From DASQHY01 sp036390175 (GTDB taxonomy: Bacteria; Acidobacteriota; Terriglobia; Acidiferrales; UBA7541): a DNA stretch of 11,863 nucleotides. The translations under genes were made by a program, and so were the position numbers. The DNA lies in the NCBI GenBank assembly GCA_036390175.1, contig DASWCG010000008.1:1-11863 (forward strand), in the 5' to 3' direction. The notes under the pieces were generated by a model. The model had not been told where the DNA came from, made no database searches, and saw only the letters and a program-made list of their open reading frames with translations. Positions 1 through 6,154 of the stretch are shown here, piece by piece. Position 1 is the first letter of the stretch, and every line of letters begins with the position of its first letter.

Positions 1-318
1 CCGAGCCTGACGGAAATCAAGGAGCAGGTTCCCGGGCGTACGCATCTTGGCGGCCCCCAACCCCACAAGAAGCCCGCTCCTCCCGAACAAACCCATGCGG
101 AGAATTTCTACTGGGTGAAGCAGATGCAGGCCAAGACGCCGGTCGCGGTGGTCTTGACGGACGGCGAAGTTCTTCGCGGAACGGTCGAGTGGTACGACCG
201 CGACTGCATCAAGCTGACCCGCTTCGGCAGCCCCAACCTGCTGGTCTACAAGCAAGGGATCAAGTACGTCTATAAGGACGGCGAAGAGGCCGCGCAGGGC
301 GGCTCCAACGGCCAATAG
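1..318 (+). CDS. hfq: Hfq-like RNA-binding Sm protein, 5' end outside window
   Basis: The frame is open from base 1, so the N terminus is missing and 105 residues are visible. The GTG at 115 lies inside the Sm fold and is not the start. After a Pro/Lys-rich low-complexity stretch, the Sm domain begins near HAENFYW. The Sm1 pattern is VVLTDGEVLRGTVEWYDRD and Sm2 is LLVYKQGIKYVYK. Hfq family members form hexameric rings that bind small RNAs and mRNAs in the cytoplasm and affect translation and RNA stability. The 'EWYDRD...L' core and the 'IKY.YK' ending resemble the divergent Hfq-like proteins I associate with Acidobacteriota. The usual YKH of Sm2 reads YKQ here, so the proximal RNA pocket may be altered. 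The gene converges on the thioesterase gene with only 12 bases between them, and I see no clear terminator there. The Sm fold is secure; true Hfq function is inferred. Confidence 0.85.
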   Translation, partial: PSLTEIKEQVPGRTHLGGPQPHKKPAPPEQTHAENFYWVKQMQAKTPVAVVLTDGEVLRGTVEWYDRDCIKLTRFGSPNLLVYKQGIKYVYKDGEEAAQGGSNGQ

Positions 319-330
319 CGGTTCCCGCGT

Positions 331-780
331 TTAGCGCTGGTTTGTGTTGACGATGGGCCCGATGGCGAAAGTCATCAGCGACTTTGCGGCCATGCGGCGC
401 CGCGCGCCGAAAAGATCGCACTCGCAAATAATAAAATTTCTTCCGCGGCGAAGGACCCGCGCTTCCGCCACGACCGTTCCGCGCTCCACCGGCTCGAGGT
501 AATTGATCTTGAGCTCCACCGTCGCGAGTTGCGTTCCTCGCGGCACCACCGTGTAAGCGGCAATCGCTCCGCTCGTGTCCGCGAGCGCGGCGAGAAATCC
601 GCCGTGAACCACGTCGTGCAATTGAATGTGATGCGGCCGAACCTTCAGGCGAATGCACGCGCAGCCCGCGCCCGCGCTCTGCAAGTTGAACCCGAAGAGC
701 CGGGACGATTTGCTCTCGCGCAAGCGGCGCGCCATTTCCCGCAGCTCTCTGCGCGCCACCTTCGCCGGCTTGCTGGTCAT
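331..780 (-). CDS. PaaI-type hotdog-fold acyl-CoA thioesterase
   Basis: 149 residues, the normal length for a single hotdog domain. The family signature is clear: HDVVHGGFLAALADTSGAIA at residues 55-74, with H59-G60-G61 and D68 in the places used by PaaI/YbgC-type thioesterases. It is followed by the beta-strand region ATVELKINYLEP (86-97). Such enzymes hydrolyse acyl-CoA or aryl-CoA thioesters in the cytoplasm; the substrate cannot be read from sequence. The start is ATG with an AAAGGGG ribosome-binding site 11 bases upstream. It lies 16 bases downstream of the SDR gene on the same strand, so the two are probably co-transcribed and may act on related acyl or aryl metabolites. That link is inferred from position only. 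Nothing looks damaged in this gene. Confidence 0.85.
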   Translation of the reverse strand: MTSKPAKVARRELREMARRLRESKSSRLFGFNLQSAGAGCACIRLKVRPHHIQLHDVVHGGFLAALADTSGAIAAYTVVPRGTQLATVELKINYLEPVERGTVVAEARVLRRGRNFIICECDLFGARRRMAAKSLMTFAIGPIVNTNQR

Positions 781-796
781 GGAAGAAACGCCCCTT

Positions 797-1408
797 TCAG
801 TACGCCGTCAATCCGCCGTCGAGCGCAATCGCCGCGCCGGTGAGCCACGATGATTCCTCCGACGCGAGAAACACGGCCAGCGCTGCGACGTCTTCCGGCT
901 TCCCCATTCGCCCAAGCGGAATCTGCGCGGTCCGCAAACGCGCCGCAGCTTCGCGGTCCGGAGCTTGCGACAGAATCGTCTGGACAAGATCGGTCTCGAC
1001 GATCGCTCCGCCTGATTTCCGAAGCTCCGGCAATGCGGCGCGCGATACGAGGAAAACACCCTTCAAATCCACATCCACCAGACGATCCCATTCGGCCTCG
1101 GAAGTTTCCTCGACGCTCCCCACGTGAAGGATTCCGGCGTTGTTGACCAGAACGTGAAGCGCGCCAAATTGTGCGACAACTTCTCGAATGGTTCTTTCCA
1201 CCTGTTCGGACTTTGCCACATCACAACTCGCCGAAAGCGCTTGCCCGCCCGCAGCCTGAATCTCCGCGACAACCGCGGCCAACGGCTCGCGGCGGCGGCC
1301 CGCGACCGCGACTCTTGCGCCTTCTCTCGAAAACTGCAAAGCGCAGGCGCGGCCAATGCCGGTTCCACCGCCCGTGATCAAGGCCACTTTGCCGGATAAT
1401 CGTGTCAC
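797..1408 (-). CDS. Short-chain dehydrogenase/reductase with internal deletion of the catalytic segment
   Basis: 203 residues, against about 245-260 for classical SDRs. The N-terminal Rossmann half is intact: cofactor loop TGGGTGIG (12-19), CDV (62-64, adenine pocket) and NNAG (89-92). The C-terminal end is also typical: PLGRMGKPEDVA near 164-175 and IALDGG at 194-199. The middle is missing. KSGGAIV (131-137) runs straight into ETDLVQ (138-143), where a family member would have about 45-50 residues carrying the catalytic Ser, the YxxxK pair and the PG loop. The frame is preserved across the junction near base 997/998. With no Tyr or Lys the product should bind NAD(P)(H) poorly and lack reductase activity. 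The start is GTG and the ribosome-binding site is weak. It is either a decaying gene or an assembly collapse. The substrate is unknown. Confidence 0.8.
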   Translation of the reverse strand: MTRLSGKVALITGGGTGIGRACALQFSREGARVAVAGRRREPLAAVVAEIQAAGGQALSASCDVAKSEQVERTIREVVAQFGALHVLVNNAGILHVGSVEETSEAEWDRLVDVDLKGVFLVSRAALPELRKSGGAIVETDLVQTILSQAPDREAAARLRTAQIPLGRMGKPEDVAALAVFLASEESSWLTGAAIALDGGLTAY

Positions 1409-1538
1409 CGATAACCCCGCTCATGCGTCTAATGAGGAAGTAAAAACAGCGCCCCATCGCGAGCGCGCCGAGTCAGCGAATCTAGCATTCCGGAAGCGAG
1501 CGGCGCAAGGCGCCTCGAAGCGACAAGAAAGCGGTCCG

Positions 1539-2678
1539 ATGAAAATCGGCATCACGTGTTATCCAACGTACGGCGGTTCCGGAGTGGTCGCCACGGAGCT
1601 GGGCATGGAGCTTGCCGCGCGCGGGCACGAAATCCACTTCATCAGCTACGCGCCGCCGATCCGGATGAACCTCGATCAGCGCAACATCCAATTCCACGAA
1701 GTGGAGGTTGCCACATATCCGTTGTTCGACCATCCGCCGTACACGCTGGCGCTGGCAACGAAGATGCTCGAGGTGTTCGAGTCGGCTTCGCTCGATTTGT
1801 TGCACGTTCACTATGCCATTCCGCACTCGGTTAGCGCGCTGCTGGCGCGCTCGATGGCCAGTCCCAGGCGCCTTCCTTTCATCACCACGCTGCACGGAAC
1901 GGACATTACACTGGTAGGAAGCAACCGCAGCTATTTGCCGATTACGAAATTCTCGATTGAGCAGAGCGACGGCGTGACCGCGATTTCGGATTACCTGAAG
2001 AAACGGACGCTCGAGGAATTCGAGATCAAGAGGCCCGTCGAGGTGATTCCGAACTTCGTCAACTGCGACTTGTATTGCCGAAACAAACAGACGGCGGACC
2101 GGACGCAATGGGCGCCGAATGGCGAGCCGATCCTGATGCACCTGTCGAATTTCCGGCCGGTCAAACGCCTTACGGATGTGGTGGAGATTTTTGCGCTAGT
2201 GCGAGCGAAGATTCCGGCGAAGCTGGTGCTCATCGGCGATGGGCCGGACCGTGGATCGGCTGAATATCTGGTGCGGAAGAAACGCCTGCAGCGTGATGTT
2301 TTCTTCCTGGGAAAGCAGGACCGTGTGTATGAACAACTGGCAGCCGCGGACGTGTTCCTATTGCCCTCGCAGCTCGAATCGTTTGGTCTGGCGGCGCTCG
2401 AAGCGATGGCGTGCGAGGTTCCGGTTGTAGCAACGCGTGTCGGCGGATTGCCGGAAGTTGTCGAGCACGGCGTGGACGGTTATCTGGTCGAACCGGGAGA
2501 TGTCGCCGCTGCTGCGAAGTACGCCCTGGAAATTCTTACGCGGGCGGACCGCGGGCGCGAAATGGGCCAGCGCGCTCGGATCAACGCGAAGAAAAAATAT
2601 TGCGCCAACGACGTTATTCCCCTCTACGAAGCCTACTATTCAAAGGTTCTCTCCGAAGTTCGCTCCGCTCACGCTTAG
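1539..2678 (+). CDS. bshA: N-acetyl-alpha-D-glucosaminyl L-malate synthase BshA (bacillithiol biosynthesis)
   Basis: Retaining GT-B glycosyltransferase of family GT4. It transfers GlcNAc from UDP-GlcNAc to L-malate, the first step of bacillithiol synthesis in the cytoplasm. 379 residues from the ATG at 1539, matching the usual BshA length of about 377-380. The BshA-type N terminus is clear: MKIGITCYPTYGGSGVVATE (1-20). Further marks are HVHYAIPH (89-96), LHGTDITLVG (118-127), SNFRPVKR (203-210), IGDGPD (232-237) and ESFGLAALEAM (280-290), which has the paired Glu of the donor site. The frame is open 61 codons further upstream, but that part overlaps the divergent SDR gene and does not look like BshA. 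A purine-rich AAGAAAG lies about 9 bases before the ATG. bshB and bshC are not in the window. Identification is confident. Confidence 0.93.
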   Translation: MKIGITCYPTYGGSGVVATELGMELAARGHEIHFISYAPPIRMNLDQRNIQFHEVEVATYPLFDHPPYTLALATKMLEVFESASLDLLHVHYAIPHSVSALLARSMASPRRLPFITTLHGTDITLVGSNRSYLPITKFSIEQSDGVTAISDYLKKRTLEEFEIKRPVEVIPNFVNCDLYCRNKQTADRTQWAPNGEPILMHLSNFRPVKRLTDVVEIFALVRAKIPAKLVLIGDGPDRGSAEYLVRKKRLQRDVFFLGKQDRVYEQLAAADVFLLPSQLESFGLAALEAMACEVPVVATRVGGLPEVVEHGVDGYLVEPGDVAAAAKYALEILTRADRGREMGQRARINAKKKYCANDVIPLYEAYYSKVLSEVRSAHA

Positions 2679-2783
2679 ATCCGAGGGTTGCACAACTCCT
2701 TCGCTGATCGCAACTCTAGCCCGCTCGGCACGATTCAACGGCAGCGCGTTACGCGCGGGCAGGGTTGGTTTGTGGGTGGATGC

Positions 2784-2813
2784 TTGACTTTATGATGAAA
2801 AGGACTTTATCAT
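2784..2813 (+). promoter_or_regulatory. Candidate promoter and operator of the diiron-protein gene
   Basis: TTGACT at 2784-2789 is a fair -35 box. A weak TTTATC -10 lies at 2806-2811 after 16 bases. Within it, GACTTTATGAT (2786-2796) and GACTTTATCAT (2803-2813) form an 11-base direct repeat with one mismatch, 17 bases apart. ATGATGAAA (2792-2800) and TTTATCAT (2806-2813) also form an imperfect inverted repeat. Both fit a repressor site lying over the promoter. The regulator is unknown and the promoter itself is only moderately supported. Confidence 0.35.
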
Positions 2814-2819
2814 TGCTCT

Positions 2820-3617
2820 ATGCGATCCGTCGCGCGGCCCACCCTGTCTTCGCTTAGTTCATCCTACGAAGGCTGGTATTCGCATTTTCTCGAGAACCGC
2901 GATAGTCCATGCGCCCTACCATGGGGCGACCCCTATCTGCTGTGCGCCGGCGAGCGCCGACTCGTTGCTCGGTCGATCCAACAATTCCAGTTGGGCGAAT
3001 GGGCGCGGGGTCGCGGGCTCATGCGGAGGGCTTCGTCACACCCGGTCCTTGCCACCCACTTGTGGTTTCTGCCTGCGCTGGAACTCTTTATCGCAGAGGA
3101 GCAGAGTCACAGCGGTATCCTGGGGCGCTTCCTGGAGCGCGAGGGGATTCCCAGACTGACCAGCCATTGGGTCGACCGAATCTTCCGCCGACTGCGTAAG
3201 CTGGCTGGGCTGGAGGTCTGCGCGATGGTGCTGGTTACGGCGGAGGTTCTCGCCATGCCCTTCTACGAGGCCCTCCGGGATGCGACGCGCTCGCACCTGC
3301 TCCGCTCGATTTGTGTGCGCATCCTCCGTGACGAGGCAGCCCACCTGAATTACCAGGCTTTCACTCTCGGATTGGTTCGCCGCCCGCTCGGTAACAAAGC
3401 TCGCGCGATCCGCCGTTTCTGTCACTCGGTGCTTTTCCAGTGCACGGCAGTACTGCTTTGGGAGCAACACCGCAGGGTGTTTCGTGCCGCGGGATGGGAT
3501 TCTCGCCGGTTCTGGAACGACGCCCGCCGCGGGTTCGCACTCCTGCAGCTGCGGATTCGGCAAGTCTCGGTGGATCCTGGCTGCGACGATCCTTCCAGGG
3601 AGCCAAGGCTAGCCTAG
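2820..3617 (+). CDS. Ferritin-like superfamily diiron-carboxylate protein of unknown substrate
   Basis: 265 residues, soluble, no signal peptide. The four metal-binding helices can be read directly: E60 (LGEWARG), E94 with H97 (EEQSH, an ExxH), E142 (TAEVLAM), and E172 with H175 (DEAAH, a second ExxH). The spacing E-34-ExxH...E-30-ExxH is that of the ferritin/ribonucleotide reductase R2/monooxygenase superfamily, so a dinuclear iron (or Mn/Fe) site is expected. It is far longer than ferritin or rubrerythrin cores and has no rubredoxin CxxC domain. That makes an oxidase, oxygenase or peroxide-handling role more likely than iron storage, but the substrate is unknown. The Arg-rich C-terminal 90 residues have no recognised motif. 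AAAAGGA lies 15 bases before the ATG, longer than ideal. The gene stands alone on the + strand between bshA and a convergent hydrolase. The family is secure, the function open. Confidence 0.8.
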   Translation: MRSVARPTLSSLSSSYEGWYSHFLENRDSPCALPWGDPYLLCAGERRLVARSIQQFQLGEWARGRGLMRRASSHPVLATHLWFLPALELFIAEEQSHSGILGRFLEREGIPRLTSHWVDRIFRRLRKLAGLEVCAMVLVTAEVLAMPFYEALRDATRSHLLRSICVRILRDEAAHLNYQAFTLGLVRRPLGNKARAIRRFCHSVLFQCTAVLLWEQHRRVFRAAGWDSRRFWNDARRGFALLQLRIRQVSVDPGCDDPSREPRLA

Positions 3618-3775
3618 CAGCCGCAGTTCACTCCCGTGCCCCGGAAACGGGTTATGGGAATTGACGAGATGGCAGATAGAGGCTCTGAACCTTTCTGCCG
3701 CGCGGGCTTTCGCTTTTGCGGCTTCTTCTTCCCGGTTCCGTCCTGCAATCGCCGGGCGGGTTGAAGCAGCTACCG

Positions 3776-5146
3776 CTACTTGATATTGTCCACGTAGATC
3801 TGTGTCACCACGGTGCGGAAGGATTGCTCTGGATTACCAATCGGCGAGTTAGCTAGCACCACCAATTCCATGTCTTCGGGCAGGAAGTAGGCTAGGCTCT
3901 GCTCGGTGCGGCCGTTGCTATCAGCGTCGTGCCACTTGCCGTTCTTGTTATAGAGCTTTCCCGCCGGCGTGCTGACGCCGACCAGGTCGATGCCAAAGCC
4001 GTCGTCCAACATGATCTGGGCCGCGGCGGGCGACATGATGCTGCCCCCGCGCCGGAACGTCCCCATTACGTCGAGCAACTGGTCGACCGAGAGATGCCAG
4101 CCGGCTCCGCCGCTCACGCTTTCCAAGCTGCCGGAATTCCAGCCCGCAGTCGAGACCGGAAACTTGTAGGCAAGCACGCCTGCGCCCGGATGATCCAGCG
4201 TGGCCGTGGTCACGCCCGCAGGTGCAAAGACCTTGTTCTGCACGTACTGGTTGTAGCCCGCGATAGTGATGGCGTCCCAGAGCTGGTCGTTGAGGAAAGT
4301 CAGCGGCGGCGGGAAGGCGAAGTTCGCATTCTTGGCGATGTTGCCGTTGATCACCGGAATCAGGATTCGGCACAGCCCGAAGTTCATATTCTCATAGTGG
4401 TAGTGACCGATGTGATCGGCCGCATTAGGGTCGGTGCTGACCCCGCCGGCCACAGCGGCCTTCATGGATTCAAAGTCGGTGTCACCGCTGAAGCCGCTCG
4501 TGTGGGTCATGAGGTTGCGGAAAGTGATCTTGTCAATGTTGGCGCCTTTGGCCCAATACGTGGGCAGGTAGTCGATGATCTTGGCGTCGTACGAGATCTT
4601 CTTCTCGTTCAACAGCCGCGTCGTGGCCATGGCCGTGATCAGCTTGCTGACGCTGGCCACGTGCATCAGCCGGTCTGGATTCCAGCCCTCGTTGCCGTCC
4701 GGGGGCGTCTGCGCCCACTGCCACTCCAGGGTCTCTATGGTCTGGCCGTGCTGGCGAAGCCGCATGGCATAGCCGGCCACCTGGTCCTTCAAGGCGGCAT
4801 GCAAGGCCTTGGTGAAGGCGTCCACGTCAAGATGGTGCCCCGTGAGGGGGCCGACAATCGGCCTTCGCGGCACGAACTCAATCTTGCCCTCGTCACGCCC
4901 GTGGTCGCTGATCACTCCGATGATGTGCTGGGGCCGCATCACATGGGTGCGGAGACGGTTCTCATCGATGACCAGATCCTTCACATGCGGGGCCAGGGCA
5001 CGCCTTAAGTCCTCAGCGGAGATGCGGGCTTCAGATGTGTTTTGTTTCGCAGCCTGTGCCTCCCTCTGCGCGCGCAGTGCGGCTGGCACGAACACGGCGG
5101 CCACAACCAACAGGCCAAAGAAAAAACTACGGAAAAGTTTCATCAT
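3776..5146 (-). CDS. Exported serine hydrolase, beta-lactamase / class C family fold
   Basis: 456 residues from the ATG at 5146. This start is chosen because AAGGAG at 5155-5160 sits 8 bases before it. The frame opens 14 codons further upstream without a ribosome-binding site. A signal peptide follows: KLFRS, a hydrophobic run FFFGLLVVAAVFVPA, then ALRA-Q. Numbering from the upstream Met at 5188, the catalytic SxxK is S179-V-S-K182, the YxN motif is Y265-E-N267, and KNG (415-417) is in place of the KTG/HxG triad. Class C-like enzymes include beta-lactamases, D-aminopeptidases and family VIII esterases; sequence alone does not separate these. SxxK falls about 140 residues into the mature protein, later than in class C beta-lactamases, so there is an extra N-terminal segment with no motif I recognise. 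The upstream region holds a possible operator. Antibiotic resistance should not be assumed. Confidence 0.85.
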   Translation of the reverse strand: MMKLFRSFFFGLLVVAAVFVPAALRAQREAQAAKQNTSEARISAEDLRRALAPHVKDLVIDENRLRTHVMRPQHIIGVISDHGRDEGKIEFVPRRPIVGPLTGHHLDVDAFTKALHAALKDQVAGYAMRLRQHGQTIETLEWQWAQTPPDGNEGWNPDRLMHVASVSKLITAMATTRLLNEKKISYDAKIIDYLPTYWAKGANIDKITFRNLMTHTSGFSGDTDFESMKAAVAGGVSTDPNAADHIGHYHYENMNFGLCRILIPVINGNIAKNANFAFPPPLTFLNDQLWDAITIAGYNQYVQNKVFAPAGVTTATLDHPGAGVLAYKFPVSTAGWNSGSLESVSGGAGWHLSVDQLLDVMGTFRRGGSIMSPAAAQIMLDDGFGIDLVGVSTPAGKLYNKNGKWHDADSNGRTEQSLAYFLPEDMELVVLANSPIGNPEQSFRTVVTQIYVDNIK

Positions 5147-5154
5147 CAACATCT

Positions 5155-5160
5155 CTCCTT
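5155..5160 (-). promoter_or_regulatory. Ribosome-binding site of the serine hydrolase
   Basis: AAGGAG on the minus strand lies 8 bases before the ATG at 5146, 11 before the ATG at 5143, and only 2 before the ATG at 5152. This decides the start among a cluster of Met codons. The Met at 5188 has no such site and lies upstream of it. Confidence 0.7.
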
Positions 5161-5236
5161 CAGAATTTGTCTTGTGACATTTGCGCACACAGAACGACGG
5201 CCTGTCCGAGTGAAAAGACCTCCCTGCCCCCTTTGG

Positions 5237-5263
5237 AACGTTTTGCGATGAGCATACAACGTT
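5237..5263. promoter_or_regulatory. Paired AACGTT palindromes upstream of the serine hydrolase
   Basis: Two identical AACGTT palindromes lie at 5237-5242 and 5258-5263, 21 bases start to start, about two helical turns apart. Both extend to AACGTTT. They lie about 90-115 bases upstream of the hydrolase start at 5146, in the 5147-5315 gap that holds no gene. The spacing suits a dimer or tetramer binding one DNA face; AACGTT cores are seen in LacI-type operators. No regulator is identified and chance is possible. Confidence 0.3.
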
Positions 5264-5315
5264 TCAGTCTCATTTTCCGGATTAATTTGCAGCCGCATCA
5301 CGGAATCCGCGTCAG

Positions 5316-5667
5316 TCACATGGAGGAGTGGGGTTTTATCTCTATGCCGTGGGAGGCAGTGATAAGGACGATGCCCAGTGAGCCCAGGGTGACCAGGGGG
5401 CCGACCAGGGAATATTTTATTTGAGCGGCGATCTCGAAGACGGCGGGGTTACGCGGGCCGATCTCCGGCTGGTATTCGAGCGTAAAGATGAGCGGCATGA
5501 CAATGAGCGAGACAGCGGAGAAGGCCAGCCAGAAGCGGGCGCGGTCGAACGTGCCGCAGAGTCTCCACAAGAATCGCGCGTAAGGGAGAGTGAAGATAGG
5601 AGGCCACGGCGCCGGAGACCGCGACGGAGGCAACCAGGCCGGCCAGGAATACCGTTGTGTTTGTCAT
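5316..5667 (-). pseudogene. Small three-helix membrane protein, disrupted by a one-base insertion
   Basis: Translation from ATG 5667 (preceded by AAGGAG) gives MTNTTVFLAGLVASVAVSGA...AILVE, a first membrane helix. It then runs into a Pro/Arg-rich nonsense frame that stops after about 70 residues. Dropping one base at 5562 (A on the minus strand) restores VELCGTFDRARFW followed by two hydrophobic segments, LAFSAVSLIVMPLIF and a C-terminal YSLVGPLVTLGSLGIVLI, ending at the stop at 5316. The repaired protein would have 116 residues. The ATG overlaps the stop of the DCC gene as ATGA, so the two were translationally coupled. I do not recognise a function beyond an integral membrane protein. It is either a true frameshift or a sequencing error; the good SD, the coupling and the clean repair argue that the intact gene was real. 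Confidence 0.7.
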
Positions 5668-6116
5668 CTCCTTGTATTTCCTTTCGCCAGGGTTTGGTGA
5701 GAACGAAAATCCGGCAACGCCGCGCAAGCATAGCCGGCACAGCTGCGCCGGGCGGCGATGCAGCGATACGCGGCACGCAGGAGCGGCATCGCGCCGGGCA
5801 GTTGCGCCAGCGCAACCAAAGGCCAGGCCCACCAGACACGCGATGCGAGAAAGATGACCGCGTCGGCGCCGCCATAGCGTTTCCCTTGCGCGGTGAGGAC
5901 GCGCATTTCGCGAAGGAGCTCTTCCTGGGGGAGACCCAGCAAGTCGGCGACGCGCGGGTCCTGAAGCGGAGCAAGGGCAAAGCCGCGGGGCACGAGGATG
6001 CGCGCCATGCGGCGAGCGAGAGCGATGCAGAAGGCGCATTCGGCGTCGAAGAAGAGCCAGCCGGCGCGGGCGCGCCTTCCCTTGCTATCCGTCAGTTCAG
6101 AACAAAGAGAAATCAT
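5664..6116 (-). CDS. DCC-family (DUF393/YuxK-like) thiol-disulfide protein
   Basis: 150 residues from the ATG at 6116. The family signature DxxCxxC is D24-A-E-C27-A-F-C30 in LFFDAECAFC, followed by an Arg-rich helix ALARRMARIL. A hydrophobic middle AVIFLASRVWWAWPLVALA (86-104) is also typical of the family. The C-terminal part adds C119, C126 and C131. DCC proteins are predicted thiol-disulfide oxidoreductases by their thioredoxin-like motif; no physiological substrate is established. An in-frame TTG at 6125 is an alternative start. It lies downstream of the GbsR-type regulator gene, separated by a terminator hairpin, and overlaps the membrane-protein gene by 4 bases. That suggests a regulator-controlled unit whose output is a redox or membrane function (inference). 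Confidence 0.8.
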   Translation of the reverse strand: MISLCSELTDSKGRRARAGWLFFDAECAFCIALARRMARILVPRGFALAPLQDPRVADLLGLPQEELLREMRVLTAQGKRYGGADAVIFLASRVWWAWPLVALAQLPGAMPLLRAAYRCIAARRSCAGYACAALPDFRSHQTLAKGNTRR

Positions 6117-6123
6117 GGCCCAC

Positions 6124-6146
6124 AAAAAAACGGGCTATCGCCCGTT
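6124..6146 (-). terminator. Intrinsic terminator or attenuator after the GbsR-type gene
   Basis: Read on the minus strand, AACGGGC-GATA-GCCCGTT forms a perfect 7-bp stem with a 4-base loop (6129-6146). It leads into a run of seven T (6130-6124, two of them in the stem). It begins 7 bases after the regulator's stop codon and ends 8 bases before the DCC ATG, so it would limit transcription of the downstream genes. It may be a partial terminator that sets their ratio. Confidence 0.85.
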
Positions 6147-6154
6147 CCTCCTTT
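6147..6154 (-). promoter_or_regulatory. Full-consensus Shine-Dalgarno overlapping the GbsR-type stop codon
   Basis: AAAGGAGG on the minus strand overlaps the TAA stop (6153-6155) of the regulator gene. No start codon lies at a normal distance. The DCC ATG is 30 bases downstream, with the terminator stem in between. If the 18-base hairpin is folded, the remaining spacing is 12 bases to the ATG or 3 to the TTG at 6125. Confidence 0.5.

Noticed and set aside
2744..2756. GCGCG-TTA-CGCGC hairpin after bshA as a terminator
   Set aside because: The stem is 5 pairs and is followed by a G-rich stretch, not a T tract.
3640..3651. CCCG-GAAA-CGGG hairpin after the diiron gene as a terminator
   Set aside because: The stem has only 4 pairs and no T run follows, so it is too weak to call.
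2679..3775. Mobile-element origin of the diiron gene region
   Set aside because: No transposase, terminal inverted repeats, target-site duplication or tRNA is present, and the gene has GC content like its neighbours.
3929..5008. 359-codon open frame on the + strand
   Set aside because: It is antisense to the serine hydrolase, whose signal peptide and catalytic motifs are clear. No recognisable domain is present.
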